Counted from the first letter of the stretch, positions 22,317 to 34,782 are shown. The stretch is DNA of 64,000 bases from Gautieria morchelliformis (GCA_015179125.1 WHVA01000218.1:113205-177204); one strand, 5' to 3'. Notes: a model not told the origin generated them from the letters alone. Program-made: numbers and translations.

Positions 22317-25300
22317 ATGACACAATGCACGTGGTTTATTGCTAGAGTGCCCACTCCTTCTTTTGAATGGGGTGCAAACCATGTTGGGAAACCTCATGAA
22401 TGTCCTCATTGTCACGTCCAACTCTTAACTGGGGAGCGACCCGGATTCTGTTGTGGTGAAGGAGGTAAATGAAGAATGGATGTCAAGCATCTTCCTCCAT
22501 TGCCAGAAGAATACAATGTTTTTCTGAATGACAGCAGTGTCTCCTCTCTATCACGAATTCTGAACTTGGTGTTCTCATTTTCCTCTCTGGAGTCAACATC
22601 TGAATTTCCTGGGCTCCATGGTCCTCCAGGTTTCTTCTCTGTTCAGGGTCGCCTTTATCATCGCCTGCGCCCTACACACCGTGATTCTGCTATCCGGTGG
22701 TTATTATATGATGGCTTTCTTGCAAGCCAGGCACCACACCAAAATTGGGTTCATTGTCTCCCTGAGACTTGGATAGGAGCAATGATGGATGCATTGTTGC
22801 GCATCAATCCTTTTGTTCACGGTTTACGCCAACTGTCTTTGGTTCAACCATCTATGTATCCAGAGGCGTCCATTGTTCTGAAAGATTCTTTGGGTACAAA
22901 TGAGGTGGGACATTGGAACTTCTTCATTACTCCATCTCTAACCGTCTGCATTAGATTGCGGCCATCAAGTGCTTTCGCAACTCTACTCACACTGACCTCC
23001 ATCCTCGCTCACTCACCATTGCTAAAACCAATGGCAAAAATCAATCCATCCCAGCCGTTAGCCGTCTTTGGGAGCCTCTTGCATATCCCTCCTTTTCCCG
23101 CATGGAACTTTAGGATGGGGTGTCAATGAAGGACTTGGCGTCTGTGCATCTGATGCAGACAGTGACAGTGTGTCAACACAAATGTGGTACTATCGCGCCA
23201 TGCTTCTTCGAGAACCTCGCTTTCAAATTTTTGGACGTCTGTGCAATGAATATCTGGTGGACATGTTCACACGTGACCTTGAGTGCAGACTCAACTACAT
23301 CCGCCGCAATCAACAGAGGGTCTCAGCACAGCAAAACCCTTCTTCTAATAATATCTACTTACCTGCGTCCTTTCTTGGTTCAAGAAAATGGGCAAGTGAG
23401 CAGATTGCAGATGCTCTTGCCCTTGCTTCAACATACGGACCCCCAACTTTCTTCATCACTATGACATGCAATCCCCAATGGCCTGAAATTTCCCAACAAC
23501 TACGTCCTGGGCAAGGTTTTGAAGATGCCCCACTTATAGTGTGCCGTGTCTTCAAACGGAAACTCGCTCACTTCCTCAAAACATTATCAACCATGTTTCC
23601 AAATGCTGGACGGCAGTTGTACACCATCTATTGCATTGAATTTCAAAAGCGTGGCCTACCTCATTGCCACATTCTCACCAAATATCAAGCTGATTGTATA
23701 ACACCTGATGATATCGATGCTGTAATTTCTGCCGAACTTCCCTCTAACATTGAAGACACAGGCTTAATCAAAACCCATATGCTCCATAGTCACCCATCTG
23801 AAAACAGACCACGTTCATGTTACTGTCAGCGTGAAAAAAAATGGTTTACGGATGTGTAGATTTAACTATCCTCGCCAACTACAGCAGATGACCACTTTGG
23901 ATGATGATGGCCGTGTTTCTTATCGTCGTCGTCACCCTGGGGATGAAATGGTGGTCCCATACTGCCTTCTGTTGATCAGAAAATATCACTGCCACATCAA
24001 CTTTGAAGCCGCAAGTACAGGTCATTTATTCCAATACATCTTCAAGTACATTCACAAAGGTAGGTCTCTTGATGACTCATCCCTCACTTCTCTCACCAAT
24101 TACAGGTCCTGATCGTATGTGGGTGCAACTTAAAGATTCATCCATGTCTTCCATCGACAAAATTGCAGAGTTCTGGGATGCCAGATATTTATCTGCAGGT
24201 GAAGCTGCATGGAGAATTTTGGGATTTCACATCACCTCCAAGGATCCATCTGTTACTGCACTTCCAGTGCACACTCCTAACTCAACACTTTTTCATCAAT
24301 ATGAGCGCACCCATCAATCAACAAGCACACTCTCCAAGCTTGACCGCTACTTTTGTCGCCCTAGAGGTTCATTTGAAGACAATGACAACCTTGAGCGCAA
24401 TTTTGCAGACATCTCCTATGCAGACTACTACCAATTGTTTCGCCTCCAAAAGTTGAACATGAATCAACCAGTAAACCCCTGTTTCTACATTGAACGAGCA
24501 AATGTCCATGGCCAGCCTATGATGCACGTCATACTTCGGAAACCTAACAAACCACATATTTCAAGACTACAGATAGTTCATCCCTCTGAAGGTGAACGTT
24601 TCTACATCCGCTCGCTGTTATTGCACAGACCAACTCTGTCTTTTGATGACTTAAGAACCATCAATGGAGTTATACAACCTACCTTTCCAGAAGCTGCACA
24701 CCTATCAGGGTTGTTTGCCAATGTATCTGAAGGTGACAGCTGTCTCACAGAGGCGATGGAATGCTTATGCACTCCACGGCAGTTGCGTCTATTGTTCATT
24801 CATCTCCTAACAAATGACTGTTGCCCTCTGCCTCTTACCACTTGGAACTCATTCAAGAAACACTTCTCCCATGACTTCCTACACAGCCAAGGTGGCAACC
24901 ATGACTTCGCAGACACCGCTGCTCTCTATGAATTTTCCAAGTCCTTGGATGAACATGGAAAACAATTGTCTGACTTTGGTTTACCAGAACCACGTCTTCG
25001 TGGAAGTGAAATCCAACACGAACTCCTGCAATGGTCTGCAAATCCCTGTCTCCTCCGCCACCGCTCCCAAATATGCCAGGCATCATTCAACTCTGAACAA
25101 CAAAATATCTTTGCTGAAATAGAACACGCTGCAGACACTAAAATGCCTTTACCATTATTCGTTGATGGACCCGCAGGTCGTGGTAAAACATTCCTGACCA
25201 ACACTGTTTGTGACTCACGACGCAGCAAACAAGAAATTGTATTACCCACTGCTACTTCAGCTTTTGCGGCACAGGTTTATCCTGGCGGTAGGACAACACA

Positions 25301-27177
25301 TGCTGCTTTTAAAGTCAGTGAAATTGGATTCCATTCTTTGGTATGAATGCTAACCTTTCTATCTCAAGGTTCCAGTCAATGAACTATGTGAATTCCTTCG
25401 TTCCCCTATTGAACCTGACGATCCGCGTGGACAACTATTAAAAGAAGCTTCCATCATCATTTGGGATGAAACACCCATGGCAAACCGTGCTGTTCTCGCA
25501 TGCGTCAATGACACCCTTCAACGTGTTATGCAAAACTCTCTTCCTTTTGGAGGAAAGATCATCATCCTTCTAGGTGATTTTCGTCAAACATGTCCTGTCA
25601 TCTGTAAAGGTTCAAAAATGGATGTTATTGATGCCTCAATCCGCACTTCACCTCTGTGGAGAGACTTTGAAATCCGTTCATTGACAACTCCAATCCGTAA
25701 TGCAGATGATCCTGATTTTGCTGCTGCTGTTGATCTCATAGGCAATGGCCCATCTTCCAAGGTTTTGTTGAATATCATCGAACGTATCTCAACTACATCA
25801 GATGTTGTCGACTTTGTCTTTCCTTCCCATATATTGGCTAATGCAGCTCAATGCCTCACACGTTCCATCCTTCCCCCACAAATGCTCAATGTGACATGTA
25901 TAACTCCATATGCCTTCACCGCTTAAACACTCCCGAACACACATATACCGCAGCCGACTCTATTAAAGAAACTGAAGACGCCAATGTCCTATCACCACAA
26001 CCAATGCTTGACTATGTCGCCCGCCAAACTCCTCCTGGTTTGCCATGCCACTTTTAGGAAAAATATATCAAATATATCAGAATTGATATATTTGATGACT
26101 CAGGGAGTGGGGACTCTTCGTGCACCCCTGTGCATGGTATATGCGTGAGCTGACTAAGCTCTGTGGGGCGAGTGCGTCACTGATTGATGTAGGTCACGTG
26201 ACCGAGTCGAGGAAGAAACAGGTGAGAACAGAGGAACAAGAGGTCCGAAGCTTTCGCTTTCGGAACAGTATAGTGTAGCCAGTTATAGTAGACTCTCAAC
26301 AAAGAATTAGAGAAAACTATCAAGAAATAAGCTCTGTAGCTATCAAACAAGTCTACAGTTACTTCAGGAGGTGAAATAGCAATTCTGGATTGTTCTGGAT
26401 AATATTCTGGAGTAACTGTAGACTTGTTTGAGAGCTACAGAGCTTATTTCTTGATAGTTTTCTCTAATTCTTTGTTGAGAGTCTACTATAACTGGCTACA
26501 CTATACTGTTCCGAAAGCGAAAGCTTCGGACCTCTTGTTCCTCTGTTCTCACCTGTTTCTTCCTCGACTCGGTCACGTGACCTACATCAATCAGTGACGC
26601 ACTCGCCCCACAGAGCTTAGTCAGCTCGTGCATATACCGTGCACAGGGGTGCACGAAGAGTCCCCACTCCCTGAGTCATCAAATATATCAATTCTGATAT
26701 ATCTGATATATTTTTCCTAAAAGCCACTCCCTCTCCATCCGCCTAGGTGGTTTATATCGCATGATGCGCAATTTTTCCATCGCGCGTGGCTTGGTCAAGA
26801 ACTGTAGAGTGGTTGTCACTCACTTAGGAAAAAACCTCATGACTGTCAACGCCCTCCGTGTCCATGCAGGTCTAAACTACATTGACAATGAAAACATCCT
26901 CCTTCCCCGCATCACATACACCTCTTTGTTGCCCTCTACAGGCCACACTCTTCTCCGCAAGCAATTCCCTCTGTCACCTGCATATGCGACTACCTTCAAT
27001 AGCTGTCAAGGTCTTACCCTTGATCGTGTGGCCATAGATCTTTCCACTCCTGTTTTCTCCCATGGTCAACTGTACACCGCTTTGTCACGTGTGCATCATA
27101 GAGATGATGTCCGAGTTCGCTTTCCATCAGGCAAGGACTCTACGGAAAACATTGTCTATGATGAAATAATTCTATGA
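22317..27177 (+). pseudogene. Helitron Rep/helicase, decayed and split by a foldback element
   Basis: The frame starts at ATG 22317 with a zinc-binding head (CPHCHVQLLTGERPGFCC), then the Helitron-like N domain, a Rep domain with the HUH motif (LPHCHIL, about 23655) and paired tyrosines (FQYIFKYIHKG, about 24030), and a Pif1-type SF1 helicase with Walker A GPAGRGKT (25167), Walker B IIWDETPMA (25455), LLGDFRQTCPVI (25570) and the C-terminal motif NSCQGLTLDRVAIDL (27000). These proteins nick and unwind DNA for rolling-circle transposition. Two likely introns are 24060-24105 and 25341-25368. Defects are TGA at 22470, shifts near 22950, 23095, 23837 (an A run) and 25875, and insertion of a 671-bp palindrome at 26052. 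It cannot encode a working transposase. Confidence 0.92.
26052..26722. mobile_element. 671-bp foldback (palindromic) element
   Basis: Two 312-bp arms (26052-26363 and 26411-26722), differing at about five positions, surround a 47-base loop. The ends read TTTTAGGAAAAATATATC and its complement. The duplication GCCAC (26047-26051 and 26723-26727) flanks it. Excising the element and one GCCAC rejoins the helicase frame as PGLPCH-SLSIRLGGLYR. There is no coding capacity, so it needs a transposase supplied in trans. The family is unknown. Confidence 0.92.
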
Positions 27178-27195
27178 TTTCCATGTCCATTACAC

Positions 27196-27222
27196 CCTGG
27201 CCGGAGCGAAGCGCAGGCCAGG
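27196..27222. other. Hairpin near the Helitron 3' end
   Basis: CCTGGCC and GGCCAGG enclose 13 bases, about 15 nt before sequence that aligns with the upstream flank of the BTB gene at 38700 (GATTCGAAGCTTTGGCA). Helitrons usually end with a hairpin about 10 bases before CTRR. Here the following bases are CTTGTATATACTTAG, which is only similar to CTRR. Confidence 0.5.
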
Positions 27223-27702
27223 CTTGTATATACTTAGCGTTACAGTGGCACAGGATTCGAAGCTTTGGCACTGGGCCTCACGCGCAGGCGCTATCAGAAA
27301 CTCTATGACTTTCCTTCAAAGCTCCCTATACACCCTCACGCTGGCAGCAGGGTAAGTCGAGGCAGTCCGATTTTATTGATATGACACTGTAACGTACTCT
27401 TCAGATGTATGCCCATAATATTGACTCCTATACTTTTATAAGGCTTTTAGGCAATTTTTGATTGGGATAATGTGAGGAATCGAGCGTCGAGTAGCTCGGC
27501 GCTGGGAGAAGGGGTCCGTGCCCGAAGCCCCTGTACCTGAGACACAATGCATATATGTTGTTGTACAGTATGGACAACTCCCTAGCATTTGTCTTCGACG
27601 CTAAGGAGTAAGTGGTATTAACATTGTATGAGTAGCAGTGGCTAACGAGTCATGTAGATTTATTGTAACTGTCTTTAGGTACAGTAAACAGTGCAATCGG
27701 AC
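27223..27702. other. 5' flank of the broken BTB gene
   Basis: Partly alignable with 38690-38878. Both contain TTCGAAGCT, GGTAAGTCGAG and TTTTATTGATA before the BTB start codon, which suggests the promoter and a 5' untranslated intron were duplicated with the gene. Confidence 0.5.
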
Positions 27703-28449
27703 ATGAGCAATCCAATGGACCCCACAACTCATACCCCCTCGGTACGTCGAATCATAAGCTGAGTGAGTTGCTTGTGTTTGACCAATATGCTCAACAGCAG
27801 CCTCAACATATGTCCTTGTCGCTGTCCGAATCCGAGTCGGAGCACCCCGTATCCAAGTATCATCCCGACTTTCAGGACGTTCCCGCTTGCATGGACGTAT
27901 CCGTGACACTCGTATCGCGGGATAAGGTGCTTTTCTGTGTCAACGCATGTGTTCTCAGAGCAGCATCATCTGTGTTCGAAACTACACTGTCCCTTCCACA
28001 GCCAAAGGCAAGTCCACGCGATCCGGTCATCGAGAACCTCGACGAGGATGCTACAACGATCGAAGGTCTACTTCGGATTATCACCGGAAGACAATTCCCT
28101 CCTCTTGATACAATCGAAGTCATTGAACCGCTTGCACTTGCCGCAGAAAAATGGCAAATGCCCGGTCCGTTGTCCATCTTACGGGTTCTCCTCGTAAGGG
28201 ACAAGCGTTTTGTTAATAGCAATCCTATGAGGCTCTGTGTTGGGTTGTCGCCTGGGGTGGACAGACCTGTCAAATTTGGCTTCTAGCCATTCCTGCGCTT
28301 CCGATATCTACTACTCCAAACCAACCTTGGAACAATCATCTGGATCATCCGAGTCGCAGGTTTGTGACATGGTTGTCCAACAGCTGATAGATCAATGGAG
28401 AAAGCTGCCTCAAGAGATAGCTGAAGTGAGTCCGATCCAATTGCAGTAG
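27703..28449 (+). pseudogene. BTB/POZ-family gene, frameshifted and internally deleted
   Basis: The start ATG at 27703 (MSNPMDPTTHTPS) joins by a 56-nt intron (27742-27797) to the BTB domain (KYHPDFQDVPACMDVSV, SRDKVLFCVNACVLRAASS, LLRIITGRQFPPLD, AEKWQMPGPLSILR). Near 28245 two bases are missing compared with the intact paralogue, so the frame runs to a stop in place of LGCRLGWTDLS. Further on about 270 bp are deleted between SKPTLE and SSGSSES, both of which arm 1 retains. BTB domains dimerise and recruit partners such as cullin ligases, but the target here is unknown. The copia element lies 57 bp downstream. Confidence 0.85.
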
Positions 28450-28505
28450 ACGGGTACATTTGCTGATGTCAGTTTGAAGGAGCGATCGGAATTTCATGCG
28501 CCACC

Positions 28506-28726
28506 TGTTAGTAATCGGGACGATGACACCGCCGAGGCAGAGCCGGCACGCACTTAGCCGGAGGTTCGAGATCGCTCTCGACCCCGGGTTGCTGGTGCAC
28601 CGGCATCGCATCGGCACAGCAGCTCGAAGAGATTGGTAATATAGGAACATCATAATTAGTATATAAGGACAGATGATCTTGTACAGATCGCAGAATAACA
28701 GATCATTATATCTCCTTCGTTCCACA
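28506..28726 (+). repeat. 5' LTR of the copia element
   Basis: 221 bp, identical to the 3' LTR. It contains a TATA-like TATATAAGG near 28659. Confidence 0.96.
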
Positions 28727-28738
28727 GGTTATGGGCCC
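28727..28738 (+). other. Copia primer-binding site for an initiator-Met tRNA half
   Basis: GGTTATGGGCCC starts directly after the LTR. Its complement GGGCCCATAACC is the anticodon-arm sequence of eukaryotic initiator tRNA-Met and not a tRNA 3' end. This matches the half-tRNA priming known from Drosophila copia. Confidence 0.7.
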
Positions 28739-28805
28739 CGCGCATAACTAAACTACTACAAACCTAACTACGCTCTATACTCCAATAACTCAATACCGAT
28801 CGACG

Positions 28806-31800
28806 ATGTCGAGTAGCAACAACACGTACAAGATCGACCCCTTGAACGGGGATAATTACGCGGCGTGGCGCCGGCGGCTCGAGTGGATACTCGATGACTT
28901 AGATCTGTGGGACGTGGCTATCGGCAGGGAGACGGAACTGAGACCGGCAGATGCCGACAACGTCACTGCGACCGAACAGCAGGAGATCGACGATTGGAGA
29001 AGGAAGGACAAGAAGGCTAGAAAAGAGATTTGCCTTAGAGTTGCCGATGAACAACTAGTTTACATCAATCAGACGATGTCTGCATTTGCTGTATGGACTA
29101 GTCTACAAGCAATATTCGAATCTAAGGGAGCAGTGGGGATTGTAAATCTCCGAAGAGACTTCTTCCGGACGCTTGCCGAGGACGGCGCGAACATGGAGGA
29201 GCACGTACGCAAGCTCCGCGGCATTCAACAGGAATTGAATGCGCGGGGGCATTACATCAGTGACACCGAGTTCTCGAACACGTTGCTGACGTCATTACCA
29301 GATTCTTGGTCGGCGTTTATTACGGCAGTAAACGCCAGTGGAGCCGGGACAACAGCTGATATATTAATAGCTCGGGTCCTCGATGAGGATCGAGCACGGA
29401 AAGCTGGATCGGCACGGCAGACGGCGCTTAAGGCGCAACAACGTCACAGGACCAAGAAAGACGACTCAGGAGCAACAAAGGGAAAGTGCCGAAATTGCGG
29501 CAAGAATGGTCATTACGTGAAGGACTGCTGGGCGAAAGGTGGCGGCAAGGAAGGCCAAGCACCGAAGTGGTTCAAATCAGGGAACAAAGAAACAGTCAAA
29601 CAAGCAGAAGAAAAGGACTTCGCATTTGTATCTAAGGAGGTAGCATACAGTGCTATATCTGCATCCGACTGGCTAGCCGATTCAGCGGCAACAACACATA
29701 TAGCTCGAAGCCGAAACGATTTCGCTAGCTATGCCGAGGAACCATCTGAAATCGAAGGAATTTCACCCGGTGCGGTACTACATACACAAGGCCGAGGCAC
29801 TATATACATGGAATTCAAGATCGGCGCCAAGACGAACACGATCGAGCTACGTGACGTCAAACACGCACCAGATGCGCCGAACAACCTTATCAGTGTAGGG
29901 CGTCTAACTGATAAGGGTAACACGGCCACATTTTCAGGCACCGGCGTCGAATTCAAAACGCACGCCGGAGTTACCTTCGCACAGGGACAGAAGCGTGGGC
30001 GGCTATTCTGTATGAAGGCACGGGTCACTCGATCAGTCGAGGCACGGGACTTTGCCGCAGCGGCAAAAGGACGGTCATGGGACAAATGGCACAGGATACT
30101 CGGGCACGTCAACATAAACTCAATTAAAATGTTGAAATCTAACAACCTAGTTACTGGACTTGAGATCGACGAGTCAACCGAGCCGAGCCAGTGCAAGGCA
30201 TGCATACAAGGCAAGCGGCATGTGGAGCCGTTCCCCAAAAGAGCCGAGGACACTGTAGAACAGGTCGGTGACCTAACAGTATCCGATGTATGGGGACCTG
30301 CCCAGACCGAGGGACCATCGCGTGAGAAATACTTTTATTCTTTCACGGACATCAAATCGAGGTACACCGTAATCTATTTTGGGAGCACCAAAGATGAAGC
30401 GCTCAAACACTTCGAGACGTACAAGGCATTCCTCGAGACCCAAACAGGTCAGAAACTGAAGAGGTTTCACTCAGATAATGGAGGGGAATATGTCAATAAA
30501 AATTTCAAGGAATTTTGTGCAAAATATGGCATTATCATGGAGACCACAGCTCCATACTCCCCAGCCCAGAATGGAATTGCCGAACGACTCAACCGGACCT
30601 TACTCGAGCACGCACATGCAATGATATTTGCCAAGAACCTGCCAAAAATACTCTGGCCCGAGGCCGTGGCTTACGCGTGTTATATCAAAAATCGATCACC
30701 CACGCGAGCGCTTGGAGATGACGCAACGCCGTTCCAAGCACTATTCGGCAAGAAGCCGAACATAGCACGTCTAGAGGAATTCGGGACAAATTGTTGGGTT
30801 ATGGTGCCGGATCAACGTCGAGCCAAACTTGATCCAAAGGCAGAAGAGCATATATTCGTCGGAGTAGCAGAACATGCAAAAGCCTGGAGGTATTACAATA
30901 AAGCCTCAAAGCACGTTCAAGTCTCTAGGAACATTACATTTGACGAAAATGACAACAAACTCTACCCTATCCCAGATAACGACGATGACGACACGGCACC
31001 GCTCGAGGGGGAGCACTCACCGCGCGAGCATGTGCCGGACCCGATCACATCTACCCCACAGACGTCATCACCCCAGACAACACCCGTTCCTGATCCACCT
31101 GAACAAGCGCCAGCTCCACAGATTCGACGGAGCGCGCGTATCACTCAAAGACCGGATTACCGGAAGCTGAATAATTCAGGACGCACCAAGCAGGTTTACA
31201 TAACGAGAGAAATCGTCACTGAACCTGAGAATTACAGAGCGGCGGTATCACGTGATGATGCGCCGATCTGGGAGAAAGCGATGGAAATTGAGATGGACCA
31301 ACACAAGACGTTAGGAACATGGGAGTTAACAGAACTACCACCCGGACGAGTAGCTATCGGTTGCCGATGGGTATACGCTGTCAAAACACAACCAGACGGA
31401 CAATTCAATAGCTAAAGCAAGGGTTGTGGCTCAAGGATTCACACAGAGGCCAGGGATGGATTACTACGAGATAACCTCACCCGTGGTCAAATTCGATTCA
31501 CTACGTGTTCTATTAGCGATCGCAAACACACTCGATTGGGAAATCGAAATGATGGATGTCAAAGGCGCCTACCTCAATTCAACCATAGATGAGGAGATCT
31601 ACATGCGCCAGCCCGACGGTTTTGATGATGGATCTGGACGCGTTCTAAGAATATACAGAGCGCTCTACGGACTCAAGCAATCGGGGCGAGCTTGGCATCA
31701 GCGCTTACGCAAATTACTACTCGATCCCGGCTTCCATCAAAGTACAGCCGATGAATGCGTCTACATCAGACAAGATAAGGACTCAATCGAAGTCATATCA

Positions 31801-32826
31801 GTATATGTGGACGACTTTGGACTATTTGCTGACTCCAAAGGAGGGATGATTAAGCTCAAGGGGGAGCTTCATGGAAAATTCCCTTTAACAGATTTAGGAG
31901 AAATGAAGAAAATCTTGGGAATTAGAGTTGAGAGGAATAGGGATGAGGGAACACTGATCATGTCACAAGGGCATTACATCGACATCATACTCGATCGATT
32001 CAACATGACAACAGCACATTCCGTATCTACACCTCTGCATAAAATGATCAAACTCACGACACCCATGGACTCAACAGGTCCAACTGCCGAAGTACCCTAT
32101 GCTAAAGCGATCGGATCATTAATGTATGCAGCACTCAGCACGCGACCTGATTTGGCTTTTACCGTACAACACTTGAGCCAATTCACTACTACTTACGGAA
32201 CCGAGCACTGGACGGCGATCAAGCACGCGCTCAGGTACCTCAAGGGGTCACGTGACGACGGCATAATCTTCCGACGAGACGCTGGTCTCGACCTCGAAAT
32301 ATTTGTCGACTCGGATTATGCTAATAGAAACGACGCACTATCTATTAGTGGCTATGTAGCTATACTAGGAGGGGGAGCTATCGCATGGAGCTCGAAGAAG
32401 CAGCGAACGATCGCGCTATCTACCACGGAGGCCGAATACATGGCACTTACCGAGGGCGCCAAGCAATTAATCTGGCTGAGACGTTTTATCGAAGAACTTG
32501 GAATCGATCAAACCCAGCCCACGTCACTTCGATCAGACAATCTAGGCGCCATTACACTATCGCATGACGCAACGTATCATGCGCGTACCAAACACATCAA
32601 TGTCGCATATCATTTCATCCGTGAGAAAGTGGTCTCTCACGAGGCATCACTTACATACGTACCGACGAAGGAGAACGTAGCGGACATATTTACAAAGGGA
32701 CTAGATATGCATCAACATAGGTATCTATTAGGGAAATTAGGATTTTACCGAAGGGACTTCTCGCTGAGGGGGAGTGTTAGTAATCGGGACGATGACACCG
32801 CCGAGGCAGAGCCGGCACGCACTTAG
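28806..32826 (+). pseudogene. Copia Gag-Pol polyprotein with one frameshift
   Basis: The first frame (28806-31415, 869 residues, MSSSNNTYKIDPLNGDNY) holds Gag (UBN2-type capsid), a CCHC knuckle (CRNCGKNGHYVKDC, about residue 230), a protease with the variant triad DSAA (DWLADSAATTHI), integrase (HRILGHVN, CKACIQGK, DNGGEY, PAQNGIAERLNRTL) and the start of reverse transcriptase. After PDGQFNS the frame shifts. The second frame (31426-32826) continues with KARVVAQGF-like sequence, the YVDD catalytic box (SVYVDDFGLF), RNase H and the last residues running into the LTR. Relatives read straight through here, so loss of two bases (or gain of one) near 31410-31420 is likely. It lies inside the RT domain, which argues against programmed shifting. 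Everything else is open. Confidence 0.93.
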
Positions 32827-32995
32827 CCGGAGGTTCGAGATCGCTCTCGACCCCGGGTTGCTGGTGCACCGGCATCGCATCGGCACAGCAGCTCGAAGAG
32901 ATTGGTAATATAGGAACATCATAATTAGTATATAAGGACAGATGATCTTGTACAGATCGCAGAATAACAGATCATTATATCTCCTTCGTTCCACA
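32775..32995 (+). repeat. 3' LTR of the copia element
   Basis: 221 bp, identical to the 5' LTR and preceded by the polypurine tract. Confidence 0.96.
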
Positions 32996-33844
32996 CCACC
33001 GAGCTTTTAATCACTTGAGGACGTAGATTCTTTGCAAAGGAGCCAGGAAAATGTCTCTTCTACTAGTATACTGTTACATCCTTGTCCTAGCCGCGATGAC
33101 TCGGTCACACATGTGTATTAACATATCCGTGAGACCTACCCCCCGTAAGAGGTTTTGCCTGATATATCTCAATGCCAGGTCATCTCACTTACCGTCACTA
33201 TCTTTACCGCAGCAGAGTAGTGCAGTAGTGCCGTGAGTGGTAATTATACTATATCGGCTTGCAACTGTCATAACCATCCTTCTTACTTCACTCGAACTAC
33301 GACTTCCACGCTGACTGGGACAGTGTCGCTTCTTGTTTACTATTGGGACGGACCGCCACGATACAACACTGACAGACAACTATAAAAGATGCTCATGCTA
33401 GCATTCGACAACTTTTCCTAAAAATGTAACTTTTGTCCTTGGCTGCGTTTATTGTCTGTTAACTTACTGCCGTACGTGCCTTGTGGAATTACAGTAATCT
33501 ATCTATCAACTATGGAACAGGACAAGATACAGTTGAAACTGGAACAAGATCCAAAGAGGGTACCGTGACCATTCGTGTAGTACAGGTCTGCCTAGGAATA
33601 ACTCTCTTCAACTTCTTCCTCTTCAAGATAGGGAAGCACCAGGGGGTGCAAAAATCCCAACGTCTTGGGATCCTCCCGAACCTGCGTGTTAGCATCTAAT
33701 TCAGAAAGCTCACGCACCTTTCCAGTTTTCTTGTCAGAGCGGCGAACAGTCTCCTCAGCGTCATAATCTGAGATGAATGGGGATCGTGTCAGTGTGATGG
33801 TGCTCGGACTGGACGGCGATGTTGGGAAGAGAAGGGGGAGGCAT

Positions 33845-33922
33845 GGTGAGCACTGTAACGGTCGAGGAATTGCCCTCTGAGAATATTCCGAGGACAATTC
33901 CTCGACCGTTACGGTGCTCACC
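33845..33922. repeat. Palindrome within arm 2 module
   Basis: GGTGAGCACTGTAACGGTCG...and its complement, with arms of about 28 bases, equivalent to 10222-10299. Confidence 0.75.
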
Positions 33923-34774
33923 ATGCCGCCGCCTCCTTTGCCTGATGAGGTGGGGGAGGAGGAACAGGGTAGTAGGTCTGAGCTCTTGCTGATCAATGCC
34001 GAACCACCCGGAGTCCTGCTAACTACCGGCCTCCCGTGAGTGAGCTGACAAGGCCACCACACCATGGGATCAACCGCGAGCCGTGGAGCACTCGTCAAAT
34101 GCTTCTTCCGCTCGACGATGCGTGCTTCGCTTGAAGTACAGGTCTTCCTAGGAATCAACTCTCTTCTTCCTCTTCAAGACAGGGAAAACTCCAGGGGGTG
34201 CCAAAAATTCCAACGCCTTGGGATCCTCCCGAACCACCGTGTTAGCATTTGAGTCAGAAGGCTGATGCATTTTTCTTGTCAGAGCGGCGACCAGCCTTCT
34301 CAGCGTCATAATCTGAGATGGTGGGGATCACGCCAGTGTGACGTGCGGGCTGGACGACGATGTTGGGAATAGAAGGAGGTGGCATTGTGAGCACCGTAAC
34401 TGTCGAGGAATTGCCCTCGAAGAATAGGGACGGTCCCGGCCTCTCGTCAGTTAGCTGACAAGGCATACCATGGGATCAACCGCGAGCCACGGAGCACTCG
34501 TCAAGTCCTTGCTTGTTCCGCTCGACGATGTGTGCTTCAACCCTGGGCAGCTTTACTTCATCGTGCCTCGCAACACCACGAACCACCTGCTTCAGAGCGA
34601 CAAGGGTTTGGCAAAGTTGGAACATTTTTGTAAATGGTTATGTAAAGGCTTATGGACGCGGAAGATATACGAGAAAGAAGTACTACGGAAAGCGCTTGGG
34701 GGGTCCTAGCTTGATAGAGGAAATACTTATACCATTCCTTCCAGCAGCGCTAATGCTGTCTCGCGACGCGTAGA

Positions 34775-34782
34775 TCCTCTGA
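34775..34782. other. Empty target site for the hAT MITE
   Basis: Arm 2 reads GATCCTCTGAGACAGG, whose complement CTGTCTCAGAGGATC equals the arm 1 flanks with only one copy of CTCGGAGG (one base different) and no element. Confidence 0.85.

Larger units (their letters stand above)
28506..32995 (+). mobile_element. Young Ty1/copia retrotransposon
   Basis: 4490 bp. The 221-bp LTRs (28506-28726 and 32775-32995) are identical by eye, begin TGTTAG and end CCACA. The duplication CCACC sits at 28501-28505 and 32996-33000. The primer-binding site abuts the left LTR and a polypurine tract (CTGAGGGGGAG, 32764-32774) abuts the right. Domain order Gag, protease, integrase, reverse transcriptase, RNase H is that of copia. 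Identical LTRs mean very recent insertion, after the inverted duplication had formed, because arm 1 lacks it. Confidence 0.97.

Noticed and set aside
23355..25249. Minus-strand frames opposite the Helitron helicase
   Set aside because: Antisense shadows of a strongly supported coding strand.
31413..31425. Programmed frameshift in the copia polyprotein
   Set aside because: The shift lies inside the reverse transcriptase domain, where relatives read in one frame, and no slippery site is apparent. A small deletion is simpler.
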